NCBI RefSeq assembly: GCF_964340395.1
Contig: NC_135552.1
Coordinates: 6,450,494 to 6,514,493, forward strand
DNA from: Glandiceps talaboti
Lineage: Eukaryota; Hemichordata; Enteropneusta; Spengelidae
Direction: 5' to 3'
DNA: 64,000 nt
The number at the start of each line of letters is the position of its first letter. Position 1 is the stretch's first letter. The translations under genes were made by a program, and so were the position numbers. Below the pieces are notes generated by a model. That model saw only the letters and a list, made by a program, of their open reading frames with translations, had not been told where the DNA came from and did no database searches. This document shows positions 26,801 to 35,497 of the stretch, one piece after another.

Positions 26801-29800
26801 ATAATCACATAGCTGCCAATGTTGTGGTGACAGAAGATGGAGAAAGAGCATACTTGGTAGACTTGGGTTTCTCCAGACAGCTTTCACAAGGCCAAACCCA
26901 CTTCCCAGCTAGAGAGAACCCCCAGGGAACGCCAGCCTACATGGCACCAGAGATTGCTGGCAGTGACGTACATGGAACAGAAGCAGATATATGGGCCTGG
27001 GTGTGTTTTATACTTCACATGCTGAATGGCCATGCTCCATGGACCAGCCAATATCGTGATGCCATACAGTTGTATTATGCGGTATGTTGATTACTTTCTA
27101 CTTCTGAAACGAAGACATTCATGACTAGGGTCTCCATCCCAGGTTTTCAAATTAGTATTCAGTGGAATTGTAGGATTACATAGGATAATTCTGTTGTTCA
27201 GAACTTTTTTTATATCTCTACATACTAGACACAACAATTTTACACACATAAATTGAATCTTAATCCAAACTGAGCTTTGACCAGAATATTAGTGAATCTG
27301 GAGATGTTTGTTTATAAATTAGATATTCAATTCTAATATTATGTACATGTGTGTGTATGTATGTAATACTATATTAAATGTATGTATGTATGTACAGATA
27401 ACAACTAAAGATGCGCCAACTCGTGAAATCCCAAGTACTTGCTCTGAGCCAACAAGGAGACTGATAGAGTGGGGTTTGGAGAAACAAGCTGCAAGAAGAC
27501 CAACAGCTATGCAGTGCTACTACCACGAAGCTTTCAAAGGAGGTAGGAATCAAAATATGAATGCAGAATTATTTTTTAAAAGTTAATTCTGTCAGAAATA
27601 GGACAAATTTGGTACTACTAAGAATTAAATGATTCACAAATTCTGATTAATTTCATTCTGTTCACAACTTGTACCACCTGTTGATGTTAGTGTTCATTGG
27701 TTCTGTTTGATACAACCATACAGAAATCAATATCACACTACACATTCTACACTTTCAAATAAAAATCTTTTTGTCCTAATGAAATATACCATGTAAATGT
27801 ACTGCAATAAGATAGACACGTGGGCACCAATATTTTGATGACCACATTTGATATCTGCATGATAGCATGTTACTATTGTTAGTTCATTTCACTTAGACAA
27901 AATGTGGATAGAAACCGTATTCTTTCAATCCTGCAATCTTAAAGTGTAGCGTTTACAGTTTCTTATTAGGTTCTGCTTGGTTGTATCAAACAGAGCCAGT
28001 GAACACTAACATGAAATGAGCTGTATATACATTAGTGCATAAAGCATATATTCAGAATGATGAAGGCCATACAATTTTCATCAGTGCAGACAAAAAGTGA
28101 ATTCTCCTGTAACAACAGAACAAGTAACTTGTACCCTAGTAAATATATTCAATTTAGCTTCAATACAGTTCAATGTTGTTGACTTTGAACAGTGAAATTA
28201 AAACCAAGTGAATATATCTAGATGCTATAAAAAGCAAAATTTAAACCCAGCTGACGTTAATCCTAAATTTAAACCCAGCAGACGTTAATCCTAAATTTAA
28301 ACCCAGCCAACGTTAATCCTAAATTTAAACCCAGCCGACGTTAATCCTAAATTTAAACCCAGCCAATGTTATCCTAAATTTAAACCCAGCTAACATTAAT
28401 CCTAAATGTAATCCCAGCTAACATTAATCCTAAATTTAATCCCAGCTGACGTTAATCCTAAATTTAAACCCAGCTAACATTAATCCTAAATTTAAACCCA
28501 GCTAACATTAATCCTAAATTTAAATCCAGCTAACATTAATCCTAAATTTAAACCCAGCTAACGTTAATCCTAAATGTAAACCCAGCTAACGTTAATCCTA
28601 AATGTAAACCCAGTTAACATTAATCCTAAATATAAACCCAGCCAACATTAATCGTAACTGCGTTGTCAGAATTGTGATAGCTATGTTGTTGTCTGTTACA
28701 GCTGTCAGTAGTGACACCATCCAGAGTTTACCAGAACCTGAAGTGACTGGAAATCGTAGATGGTCTATGACTGTACCAGCACTTCCAGAGTATAGGAGTT
28801 TACCATCCAGTCAACCAGTTGATGATAGTACATCAAATGTCACAAGGTCTTGGATACCAGCTGATGTCCAAACTGCTGCTGTACCAAGTGAATGTACAAA
28901 TCAGTCTGGAAGACAACAAGGAGAAGTTACAAGTGCTGCAACTCATGGATATGATGTCGCAGCAAATTCACATGATGTTGCAGCAAATTCCCATGTTGCT
29001 GCAGTAAATTCCCATGATGTTGAAATTGTATCCTCCAAATCGTCAGGTACAACGACCCCCACTCCAGAAATATTGGTTGCTTCAACGCAGTTGGCAAGCA
29101 GCCCTGCAGATAGCAGAGTTGCAGCCAGTAACACTGTATCAGTACATGGTGATGAAGGTGATGATGATGACATTTATTCACCAGATCCACGCTTTCTGCA
29201 AAATCCTGGAGAAAACGGGAACCCAAAGCTTGGTGACTGTCTGGCAGAGAACACTTTGTTGGGAAGTTCTGGTACTATCATTGGGTCTGACAGCAGTGCC
29301 AAAACACCCCTCAACAGTGGCAGTAACACCGATGCAGGAAATGTGAAAGTGCATGAAACTGCTGAAGAAATCTCTGACCTCACTTCCCCTGAAGTAGAGG
29401 AGGAGAAACCCATCATGGTACCCAAACCAGTTTTGATTGCAACACCTCGTTACAGAGATAGTCAATTAGCTGTCGAACACAAAATAGTCGATGTGTATAT
29501 GGCATCAGCAGGTGAGCCTTTGTTCAGTGCATTGGAGCATCCAGTGACAGCTGGTGAAGGGGAACAAATAAAGCAACAAGATGAAGATGTGGACAGAAAA
29601 CATGGTACAGGTGATGAGGATAATGATGATAAGAAGCACTCTGACAGCCATGAAGGTGAAGATGGGCAATCTGACTCGGCCACTGGTGGTGCTAGTAAGG
29701 CGTCTGGTGATATGGAACGCCCAGTAGTGGAACTGAGACCAAGTACTCGTCGGTGTGTACTTGCACCAAGATTTGATGAACCATTGGAACCTCCCAAGAC

Positions 29801-32800
29801 TAACAAATCTGTTCGAGCACCAAAGCGTAGTAAATCAGAAACCCCAGCATCCAGTATGAGTACTACACCAGTACCACACTCACACAGTAGTTCATCACTG
29901 GATAGAGTAAGCAGACAACAGTCTCAGCCAAATATGATGAGAACATTGTCCATGGCATCAGCACACTCTGTCTCAAGTGAGGAAGTACTTGCAGAGTATG
30001 AAAGTTTAAAAACAGGTACAGTATACATTATGTCATACATTCAGAGGTTCTAGTCAAAGAAACTGTAAGCCTAGAAATCTGGCAATTTTGCAATATTCAG
30101 CTAGTTCTCAAAGACTTATTTTTACCACTACCACTAGTACCAGACTGGCATGTTGTGTTCATGTAAAAGAAGACATTGTAGTCGGCACTTATTTAAAAAA
30201 ATAAATTTGTAACAAAAATGACATTTGTAAAATGAGTGAAAATAAGTCTTTGGAGAAAATGTCCAGCCTTACAGTTACATATCACACTCTAAGTAGGGGG
30301 TCTACCCTAACTCCATCCTGATGACCCAAATCTCCACCCCATCCCCCATCTCCTCATGTTAGGTCATCATAATTCAAATCTGACCTAGGCATAATCTTAA
30401 CCCCATCCCCCACCCCCTCCAGACTCAAATTAGGAGTCTAACTCAATCCCATTCTGACCAAACGCTAATCTTTACTCCATCCCACATCCATGCATCTCCA
30501 ACATGATTCCAAAAATGTACATATCATGCAACCAGTCCACAGTTCTTTATTTCTGCCCATGTGTCTTGTCTGTTTGTAAGTAACCATGACAAGTATTTCA
30601 CACAAAATAACCAATCACTGGGCACTTTGAGAAGAATAACTACACATTTCTGATCTTTTCTCATGATAGAACAATGTCAACTATTCCTAGCTGAAGGTGG
30701 ATTAGAGAAAAGTCCTGAAGAACAAATGGAATTGATGACATCATTTCTAGATTTGGAGGAACCACAGAATACATCGGCTACAAATACTTCTTTTGATTTT
30801 ACTCAGCATCACTCAAAGGTGAGTTCAGGCCAATCAGTAGACAGTTTGAGATAAGACCATGCCTCCCATTGGTCAGAATGTTACATGTGAATGGTATCAA
30901 GATGTTGATTGGTTTAGATGATGATAGATGGTCAGGAATACATGTTTAGAGAAATAAATGAATTTGTCATGTTTGAATCATTGTAAGATGTGAATGGCCT
31001 GGGTTAGATATACAGTAAATGAGAAAAAAATGTCTTGACTTTTTGACCAATATCCATTCACATAAATTCAAAGAAAGTTAATGATTGAGAAAGTCAAAAG
31101 AACAAAAAAGTTACATGGATTGGACATTAGAAAGACGTTATATTTTTAATTTATGATAGTTTATAAAGTTATGCCGTTTTGTCATAATTGTTGTTTCTCT
31201 TCTCTTCTATAACTGAACTCTTAAAGAAAAGACAAAACATATAACTAAACCCATCTATGATTTCTTCCTTCTCACAGGAGAACATTGCTGAGAGTTATTA
31301 CTTGTACCAGCTGCCAGAAACATCACAAGGTGGCAGTTCATCTAACTCATCTGGTGTTGGTACGTATTCTACTGTAGGTGCCTCCCCTACACTTGATTCA
31401 AAACTTGCTGAATTACGCAGAGAACTGTCAGAGGATAATAACCAAATGACACCAGGTAAAAAAATAGAGACAGGATATTCTCTTGTCTCTTTTCTTCGGC
31501 CCTTTACATAAAACTCATTCCTACCTCGCACACTGACTTTTTTTTTCAAACATGATCATTAAGGGAGATATTTGTCTGGTATCTCTTTATTCAAAAACTT
31601 ATGCATCAGACAAAAAATAAGGCACTGTGTCTTTCTTTGACTTTCCACAAAACCCATCTTATCTTACCACCATTGCACACCTACCCCAATTTTTTTTTTG
31701 AAATCTCACTCTGCACATCGAAATTTGTAACACACACTGTTTGATATAATTTTGTAACGATTTAGTAAAATCATGAGTAAACCACTGTTATGACATCAAC
31801 ATTAACATGTTAAAGTGTTAATTCAATCGAGGATTTGTGTATTTTGACAGAAGTCAAAAAACTTATAAATCAGTTTACATCACTTTAGCAACATGTATGG
31901 TAGTATTGCATAAAAAATGTACTGGTGATATTTGAAGCATAGATAGACCGAATGATTTCCTTGCAATCCTACTGAATACCGAAATTATGCTAGATTTGAT
32001 ATACTGTTAAATGTATGATGTACAGCGTTAGTTATTCATTTCTCAGATATAGCTACAGTATAATTGTAAATAATAAAATGGATTTGTTTAATATTTATTT
32101 ATTTGTAGGAACCAGAGTTGATGTGTATCTGGCCGATTGTGATAGTCACTTGTGTACCATTAGATTACCGGCCACCCAAACAACCAGGAACATCGCCAAG
32201 GGAATCAGTCAAAAGGTAGGACCAGTAAAACTGTGTACATGTATATATCCTTGTAAGAAGCCCTCCAGTTTGTTTTTGTGTGTGTGTGAGAGTTCACAAC
32301 TTGAGTTGTGTGAGTGTAGCTTGGTTTGCTGAAATGGTTAGGGTATATTTCAATCGCATTAAAATCTGATGTAGTGTACACGGCGCATTTTCTTTTTGGC
32401 TGTTACAATTATTGTTGTTAATTCTTTTGTGAATTTGTGGAGTGTTCGCTCCATACACCTGAGATAAAGCATAAATTATCCTGAGCCACACAAGAGTGCT
32501 GAGTGAATTCACTCAATGAATGAATGAGAATGTTTAATGCACCGAAACAAATAGGTACAGAACTTCAGAGCTCTTATTTCAAAAAGAGCTCAAGCACAGA
32601 GCACAGACAACAATGTTATCATTATTGTTTGGTCGTTCTCTTTCTTTCAATTTTCAAACATTGAGTGTTATATTTAAAGACAGATTTTGGCTGGCTACTT
32701 GTAAGTATAAGATTTGGTTTGAGGAGACCTATGGTATTTTGTGAGAGGTATGTAACGAACGCTCACAAAAGAATAAATGACAGTCAATGTAACAGCCAAA

Positions 32801-33477
32801 AAGAAATCACTCCGTGTACACTACATCAGATTTTAATCAGATGGGGTATATTCTTCTTTAAAAAAATTAACCAAGAAAAGCTATACAAACAATCAAAATG
32901 TGGAAATAAAGTTGTTGTGTTTTTCCATTTGGGAACTGCATCTGCCTTGCATGAAAAGAAGGAAACGAATACAAAAATAAATTTGATAAAAGTTCAAATG
33001 TCATATACTTAGTAGTAATATAGAAAAAGTAGTCAAACATAGTATCCATTTTTTGGACTGAATTCTACTGATACTAGCACGTTGGTCATGCTATCTGAAG
33101 TTTTCCAGACCTGATGAACATCTCAGAGAATAAAAGAGTGGAACATTACTTTCGGTACGGGTTCCTGTTTTTTCAATCTTTCAGTATTCAAAGAAAGTTT
33201 TGTAAATGCATACATGACTTACAGATTCCCCCCCCCCCCTTTTTGTTTTTTGATTGTTAAGGTGTTTGAAGAGAGCCTTATGACTGCATTCAGCTTGGTG
33301 TCAATGGATGGACAGAGTGTACCACTATACCAGGAAATAGGTGACAACAGTCTCAAAGTCAGAGTGGTCCAGGTAAACGGTGATGACTGGACTTGGAGAG
33401 TTACTGACAAGAATGGAATTGAGAAGAAAGGAGAGGAGCAATACTATGATACAACCTTCCAACCTTTCTTCGAGTAA
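11860..33477 (+). CDS. MAP3K14: NF-kappaB-inducing kinase homologue (MAP3K14-like) with a TAZ-type zinc finger; whole spliced gene
   Basis: Eighteen exons join in phase to 6198 nt, 2065 aa plus stop. Exons: 11860-11894, 14905-16436, 17232-17331, 17868-18030, 18819-19013, 21944-22033, 22583-22895, 23471-24447, 24712-24846, 25258-25393, 26124-26267, 26813-27081, 27398-27542, 28702-30015, 30670-30818, 31278-31455, 32109-32215, 33262-33477. NIK is the MAP3K that activates IKK-alpha in non-canonical NF-kappaB signalling. Diagnostic matches are ILHMLNGHAPW and REIPSTC in the kinase, HGDIK in the catalytic loop, LFLAEGG with SPEEQ after it, and the C-terminal GISQ, AFSLV..DGQ and WTWRV blocks. Residues 556-610 are Lys/Arg-rich like the NIK nuclear localisation signal. 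Residues 733-804 form a TAZ-like zinc finger, absent from the vertebrate NIK I know (about 947 aa). I see no convincing TRAF3 degron. The start has a good Kozak context (AACATGG) with an in-frame stop 39 nt upstream. Confidence 0.88.
11895..14904. other. NIK-like intron 1
   Basis: About 3 kb without coding signal. Segment 14590-14840 is a diverged direct repeat of 9705-9890: both have ACATTTTACACATTT, then ACAAGGAC(A/T)TGG(C/T)ATATGTT and CAT.CATATGGCC-like landmarks. It is therefore a dispersed repeat of unknown type. Confidence 0.5.
14905..16436 (+). CDS. MAP3K14: NIK-like exon 2: long acidic N-terminal region
   Basis: The acceptor CTCTTTAG precedes GTCACC, and the donor is G|GTTAGT. It encodes residues 12-522: a six-Asp run, then Glu/Lys/Asp-rich sequence. 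Around residues 395-510 is a likely helical or coiled-coil stretch (from about NNNLKKEIYGCWKGIQQEAL onward). I recognise no domain. It is probably mostly disordered. Confidence 0.85.
17232..17331 (+). CDS. MAP3K14: NIK-like exon 3: basic NLS-like segment
   Basis: CTTCAG acceptor and GTGAGT donor. It encodes VSKKRHRRKRKNGKDK, then a short acidic tail. The Lys/Arg cluster corresponds in position and character to the basic NLS region of vertebrate NIK. Confidence 0.85.
17413..17705. repeat. Small foldback plus three tandem units in NIK-like intron 3
   Basis: TAGCATCCATATCAA (17413 onward) is inverted at 17523-17537, and GTGTAAAAGTA..CTGTTTCA is also mirrored, giving a hairpin of about 125 bp. 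It is followed at 17540-17705 by three diverged units sharing AGTGCTT(C/T)ACTTCA(G/A)TGTT(A/G)CTCAT. Confidence 0.65.
17868..18030 (+). CDS. MAP3K14: NIK-like exon 4: second basic cluster
   Basis: Encodes SKSKKKLKKQGKKRRRCRF and a Gly/Ser/Lys-rich tail, with donor GTATGT. The acceptor is a tandem CAGCAG, so use of 17867 or 17870 changes the protein by one residue only. Confidence 0.85.
18819..19013 (+). CDS. MAP3K14: NIK-like exon 5: acidic linker
   Basis: CTTTACAG acceptor and ATG|GTAGGA donor, 65 codons in phase 0. Ser/Asp/Glu-rich (NDEDDGDGDKEQRKR and onward), likely disordered. Confidence 0.8.
19349..21790. mobile_element. Putative non-autonomous element, 2.4 kb, in NIK-like intron 5
   Basis: It begins AGCTCCGCTG (19349) and ends CAGCGGAGCT (21781-21790), exact 10-bp inverted termini inside the large intron. 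Near the left end are two diverged repeated modules (TTTTTATGATTTTTTTT, and GATATCTGG/GATATTTGG-TGTG). No transposase frame is visible. It contains the nested foldback at 20777-21309. The class is unknown, and the true borders could lie a few bases outside. Confidence 0.5.
20777..21309. mobile_element. Nested foldback element, about 530 bp
   Basis: The left arm at 20777-20857 (ATGTATTAATCGCC, ACCCGGAAG, then CAGCCATACGTTACAG) is the inverted copy of the right arm at about 21226-21309 (CTGTAACGTATGGCTG, CTTCCGGGT, then GGCGATTAATACAT). The arms are about 80 bp and imperfect; the spacer is non-coding. Confidence 0.7.
21944..22033 (+). CDS. MAP3K14: NIK-like exon 6: short linker
   Basis: TTTCAG acceptor, again a CAGCAG tandem, and GTAAGC donor. 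It holds 30 codons (QACRRKVAKTAVLPNTVCSI and onward) and keeps phase 0 between exons 5 and 7. The small size makes it less certain than its neighbours. Confidence 0.7.
22161..22366. repeat. Three tandem units of about 75-80 bp in NIK-like intron 6
   Basis: The phrase AATAAGGTA(A/G)TAA(T/C)TTT.CCATATATGGTA followed by (A/T)CT.CTTCC(T)AG(A) recurs three times, ending about 200 bp before the zinc-finger exon. Confidence 0.75.
22583..22895 (+). CDS. MAP3K14: NIK-like exon 7: TAZ-type zinc finger
   Basis: Acceptor TTTTTTTTAG, donor G|GTGAGT, residues 706-810. Residues 733-804 contain SLWLLCECELC, then H754-x3-C758-x7-C766-x2-C769, then C783, C789, C792 and C797 ending in PFCDQLK. The spacing of the second cluster is that of the TAZ2 domain of CBP/p300. 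The PFC..(I/L)K ending and the KHC lead-in to the third cluster also match. The first cluster is degenerate: the expected His is Leu and one Cys is missing. In the third cluster the usual His is Val, with an extra Cys. TAZ domains bind short activation-domain helices; a protein-binding role here is inference. Confidence 0.82.
22898..23101. repeat. Short direct duplication in NIK-like intron 7
   Basis: GTGAGTAAT..TTAAAGGCCCATGGTTCA(A/G)TCCCAG occurs at about 22896 and again at about 23044. The first copy overlaps the exon 7 donor, so the duplicate contains a decoy GTGAGT. Confidence 0.6.
23471..24447 (+). CDS. MAP3K14: NIK-like exon 8: long Pro/Gln/Thr-rich linker
   Basis: The acceptor CTGTGTAG at 23470 is forced by phase; the alternative CAG at 23430 gives a stop. 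Donor CCA|GTAAGT. Residues 810-1135 begin ENTIWMRCLLRCVSEYIK, a possible helix extending the zinc finger. They continue as Pro/Gln/Ser/Thr-rich, probably disordered sequence, with a Glu-rich patch near EEIEEELAADGI. This lies where vertebrate NIK has its proline-rich negative regulatory region, but there is no clear sequence match. Confidence 0.82.
24712..24846 (+). CDS. MAP3K14: NIK-like exon 9: kinase glycine loop and catalytic lysine
   Basis: 45 codons, TTTGCAG acceptor and GTAAGT donor. Contains the loop GTGKYG (1157-1162) and CAVKE with K1179 as the ATP-anchoring lysine. The hydrophobic residue normally following the loop is Cys here. Confidence 0.9.
25258..25393 (+). CDS. MAP3K14: NIK-like exon 10: alpha-C helix to hinge
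   Basis: CATCATAG acceptor and G|GTATTG donor. The candidate alpha-C glutamate is E1192. LAHPNIPKLYGI is beta-4, and FMEYIRG is the hinge with Met at the gatekeeper position, as in vertebrate NIK. Confidence 0.9.
26124..26267 (+). CDS. MAP3K14: NIK-like exon 11: catalytic loop
   Basis: TTACTAG acceptor and G|GTAAGT donor. Contains GALLYLHKKRVVHGDIK. The HGD at 1269-1271 replaces HRD (a non-RD kinase), as in vertebrate NIK, with D1271 as catalytic base. Confidence 0.92.
26813..27081 (+). CDS. MAP3K14: NIK-like exon 12: activation segment and helix F
   Basis: CACATAG acceptor and GCG|GTATGT donor. N1276 is the metal-binding Asn. DLG at 1290-1292 stands for DFG. GTPAYMAPE is the activation-segment end, ADIWAW is helix F, and FILHMLNGHAPW is a strong NIK signature. 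Confidence 0.93.
27398..27542 (+). CDS. MAP3K14: NIK-like exon 13: kinase C-lobe end
   Basis: ATGTACAG acceptor next to a TATG microsatellite, G|GTAGGA donor. Contains REIPSTCSEPTRRLIEWGLE and RRPTA, parallel to the NIK C-lobe (REIPPSC, EGLRKE). Confidence 0.9.
27683..28012. repeat. Foldback pair in NIK-like intron 13
   Basis: GATGTTAGTGTTCATTGGTT followed by CTGTTTGATACAACCA (27683-27725) is inverted at 27968-28012. The arms are about 43 bp with a 240-bp spacer, suggesting a small MITE remnant. Confidence 0.7.
28236..28655. repeat. 28-bp minisatellite, 15 copies, beside the exon 14 acceptor
   Basis: The unit is close to AAATTTAAACCCAGCTAACA then TTAATCCT. It is repeated head to tail about 15 times, with variants mostly at a GACGTT/AACATT position. 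It ends about 45 bp before the exon 14 acceptor. There are no unique spacers, so it is not a CRISPR array. Confidence 0.92.
28702..30015 (+). CDS. MAP3K14: NIK-like exon 14: long disordered linker
   Basis: CTGTTACAG acceptor and G|GTACAG donor, residues 1412-1849. Ser/Thr/Asp/Glu-rich. It includes a short internal protein repeat (DVAANSH twice, then related VAAVNSHDV, from about 28954 to 29025), an acidic Asp/Glu/His stretch and a basic Ser-rich patch (RAPKRSKSETPASS). I recognise no domain. Confidence 0.88.
30670..30818 (+). CDS. MAP3K14: NIK-like exon 15: C-terminal regulatory segment
   Basis: CATGATAG acceptor and AAG|GTGAGT donor. QLFLAEGGLEKSPEEQMELM matches the NIK segment LFLNS...SLEEQEQI, which lies in the C-terminal region that engages IKK-alpha in vertebrates. 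Confidence 0.85.
31278..31455 (+). CDS. MAP3K14: NIK-like exon 16: Ser-rich segment
   Basis: TCTCACAG acceptor and G|GTAAAA donor. Ser/Gly-rich (GGSSSNSSGVGTY), then a short helical KLAELRRELSEDN. Position and SSGV resemble the corresponding NIK segment. Confidence 0.82.
32109..32215 (+). CDS. MAP3K14: NIK-like exon 17: conserved C-terminal domain, first half
   Basis: ATTTGTAG acceptor and AAG|GTAGGA donor. Contains GTRVDVYLADCDSHLCTIRL and NIAKGISQK, matching the vertebrate NIK block GVKVQIQSL..HLHIRE..IATGISSQ. Confidence 0.88.
32341..32850. mobile_element. Foldback/MITE-like element in NIK-like intron 17
   Basis: TTAAAATCTGATGTAGTGTA with CTTTTTGGCTGTTACA and ATTCTTTTGTGA (32356-32430) is mirrored at 32765-32840. 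The arms are about 110 bp, with roughly 300 bp between them. The predicted peptides from the two arms are near-identical because of this, and are not genes. Confidence 0.75.
33262..33477 (+). CDS. MAP3K14: NIK-like exon 18: C-terminal domain end and stop
   Basis: TTGTTAAG acceptor; ends TTC GAG TAA. Contains AFSLVSMDGQSVPLYQEI and DDWTWRVTDKNGIE, matching NIK AFSLVTKDGQ and WSWRVKHGQLE. Confidence 0.9.
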   Translation: MFEESLMTAFSLVSMDGQSVPLYQEIGDNSLKVRVVQVNGDDWTWRVTDKNGIEKKGEEQYYDTTFQPFFE

Positions 33478-33968
33478 AAACACTTAACGACATGCAGAGG
33501 GTATATCATCACCCAAGATTTTATGCTGTCATTGAATAATAGAAGTGAATACTGCGGAAGAACAACTTTATAGACACCGTCACCTAGCAAAGCATTGTAG
33601 AATGTACTGTTCACAGTCAAATGTTGCCACTATCACCTAACAAACCATTGCAGAATGTTATTTCAAGGATCGTTTGTGTTTCATGTATGACAGTAGTAGG
33701 ACTTTGAATATCATAGGTAAAATGATTGTTGGTAAATAATTAATACAATGATTACTGGTGAAGATAGCACTTGATATTTATATATGTTGTAAGAAGAAAC
33801 ACAGTCATCATTTAGTGTCATGTACTTGAAACTGCTATCCTGAATAATATTTTAGCAGGGTACACTGTATGGTATGACATTATGTCATTAAGTGTTAATC
33901 AACCTTCTCTTTCAGGGATTGCTGATAGCATGGCATGACATGTCTTATCATACAGACTGCTAACAGGG

Positions 33969-35497
33969 TTGAAGTATTTATTTAGCTTATAGGATATTTA
34001 GCAGGGTTGCTGGGTTTATTTAGCTTATAGGATATTTAGCTGGGTTTATTTAGCTTATAGGATATTTAGCAGGGTTGCTGGGTTTATTTAGCTTATAGGA
34101 TATTTAGCAGGGTTGCTGGGTTTATTTAGCTTATAGGATATTTAGCTGGGTTTATTTAGCTTATAGGATATTTAGCAGGGTTGCGGGGTTTATTTAGCTT
34201 ATAGAATATTTAGCAGGGTTCAATGCTGGGTTTATTTAGCTTATAGAATATTTAGCAGGGTTGCAGGGTTTATTTAGCTTATAGAATATTTAGCAGGGTT
34301 ACTGGGTTTATTTAGCTTATAGGATATTTAGCAGGATTGCTGGGTTTAATTAGCTTATAGAATATTTAGCAGGGTTCAATGCTGGGTTTATTTAGCTTAT
34401 AGAATATTTAGCAGGGTTGCTGGGTTTATTTAGCTTATAGAATATTTAGCAGGGTTACTGGGTTTATTTAGCTTATAGGATATTTAGCAGGGTTGCTGGG
34501 TTTATTTAGCTTATAGGATATTTAGCTGGGTTGCTGGGTTTATTTAGCTTTTTTTTTTTTTTTTTTGTATATGTAGTGCAATTGCGAACAATAGCCACTT
34601 CAGGAATAAATGACAAAGAGATCTCCTAATTGGCCAAGCAAATTGGTTCGCTGCTGCTCAGAATAACAAAAAAAAAAAAATAATAAAAATGTAAGACGGC
34701 AACACTTTACGAAAGGTGTACATTGTACTTTGGGTATTGCACTCCAATACACGGGACCTCTATTTTACGTCCTGTCCGAGGGACAAAAGTAAAGTATAAA
34801 AAGGAATCAAAAATACATGAGACATACAAGTGTACAAATATCCATACGTTCTACAGAGGAGGCAAAATGCATTACTGGAAACCCAAGTGACCAATAAAAG
34901 AACAAGACCCTACTAGAGAATTACAGCACCAGGTCTTACTGCACTGTTTTCTGGCAGTTTAAGGAACAGGTCCAGCCAGCTCATAAATCACAAGTGCTCT
35001 AGTAAGCCAGGTGAATTGCCTACATCTCTTGAATCACCAGCCATGCATTCCACCCCTCACCAAGTGTATCATACCTTGCCAAAGATAACATGAAGCATGA
35101 TTACATGAATTACACAGGATTAGAGTCTGCCTGTCAATGGTGCTATATTAAGTGTTTGTGCACTCGGCATTTGAAAGACTGGATACCATCACTGTTATAT
35201 GATATTTAGCAGGGTTGCTGGGTTTATTTAGCTTATATGATATTTAACAGGGTTGCTGGGTTTATTTAGCTTATATGATATTCAGCAGGGTTGCTGGGTT
35301 TATTTAGCTTATAGGATATTTAGCAGGGTTCAATGCTGGGTTTATTTAGCTTATAGGATATTTAGCAGGGTTGCTGGGTTTAAATTAGCTTATATGATAT
35401 TTAGCAGGGTTGCTGGGTTTATTTAGCTTATAGTATATTTAGCAGGGTTGCTGGGTTTTATTTTATTTAGCTCATAAAATATTTAGCAATGTTTAGG
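33969..35497. repeat. 38-bp satellite downstream of the NIK-like gene, split into two blocks
   Basis: The unit is near GGGTTGCTGGGTTTATTTAG then CTTATAGGATATTTAGCA. About 15 copies lie in 33969-34548 and about seven in 35195-35497. Several units are shortened or carry a CAAT insertion (GGGTTCAATGCTGGG), implying shared descent of higher-order variants. The gap is a poly-T-headed insertion. Confidence 0.93.
34549..35194 (-). mobile_element. Poly(A)-tailed retroposon-like insertion, minus orientation
   Basis: About 646 bp interrupt the 38-bp satellite. The plus-strand copy starts with about 18 T at the junction with a satellite unit and ends where the satellite resumes (TTATATGATATTTAGC). Read on the minus strand it is unique sequence ending in poly(A), as expected for a retroposed transcript or a LINE 3' end. 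It has no long ORF, and I do not recognise the source. Confidence 0.6.

Noticed and set aside
28236-28655. Regular 28-bp repeats that look like a CRISPR array
   Set aside because: Units are head to tail with no unique spacers, inside an intron of a eukaryotic gene.
23471-31455. TRAF-binding-like motifs (SPQE, TAEE, SSEE, SPEE) in the NIK-like linkers
   Set aside because: The (P/S/A/T)-x-(Q/E)-E pattern is too loose in Ser/Glu-rich sequence, and none resembles the vertebrate NIK TRAF3 site.
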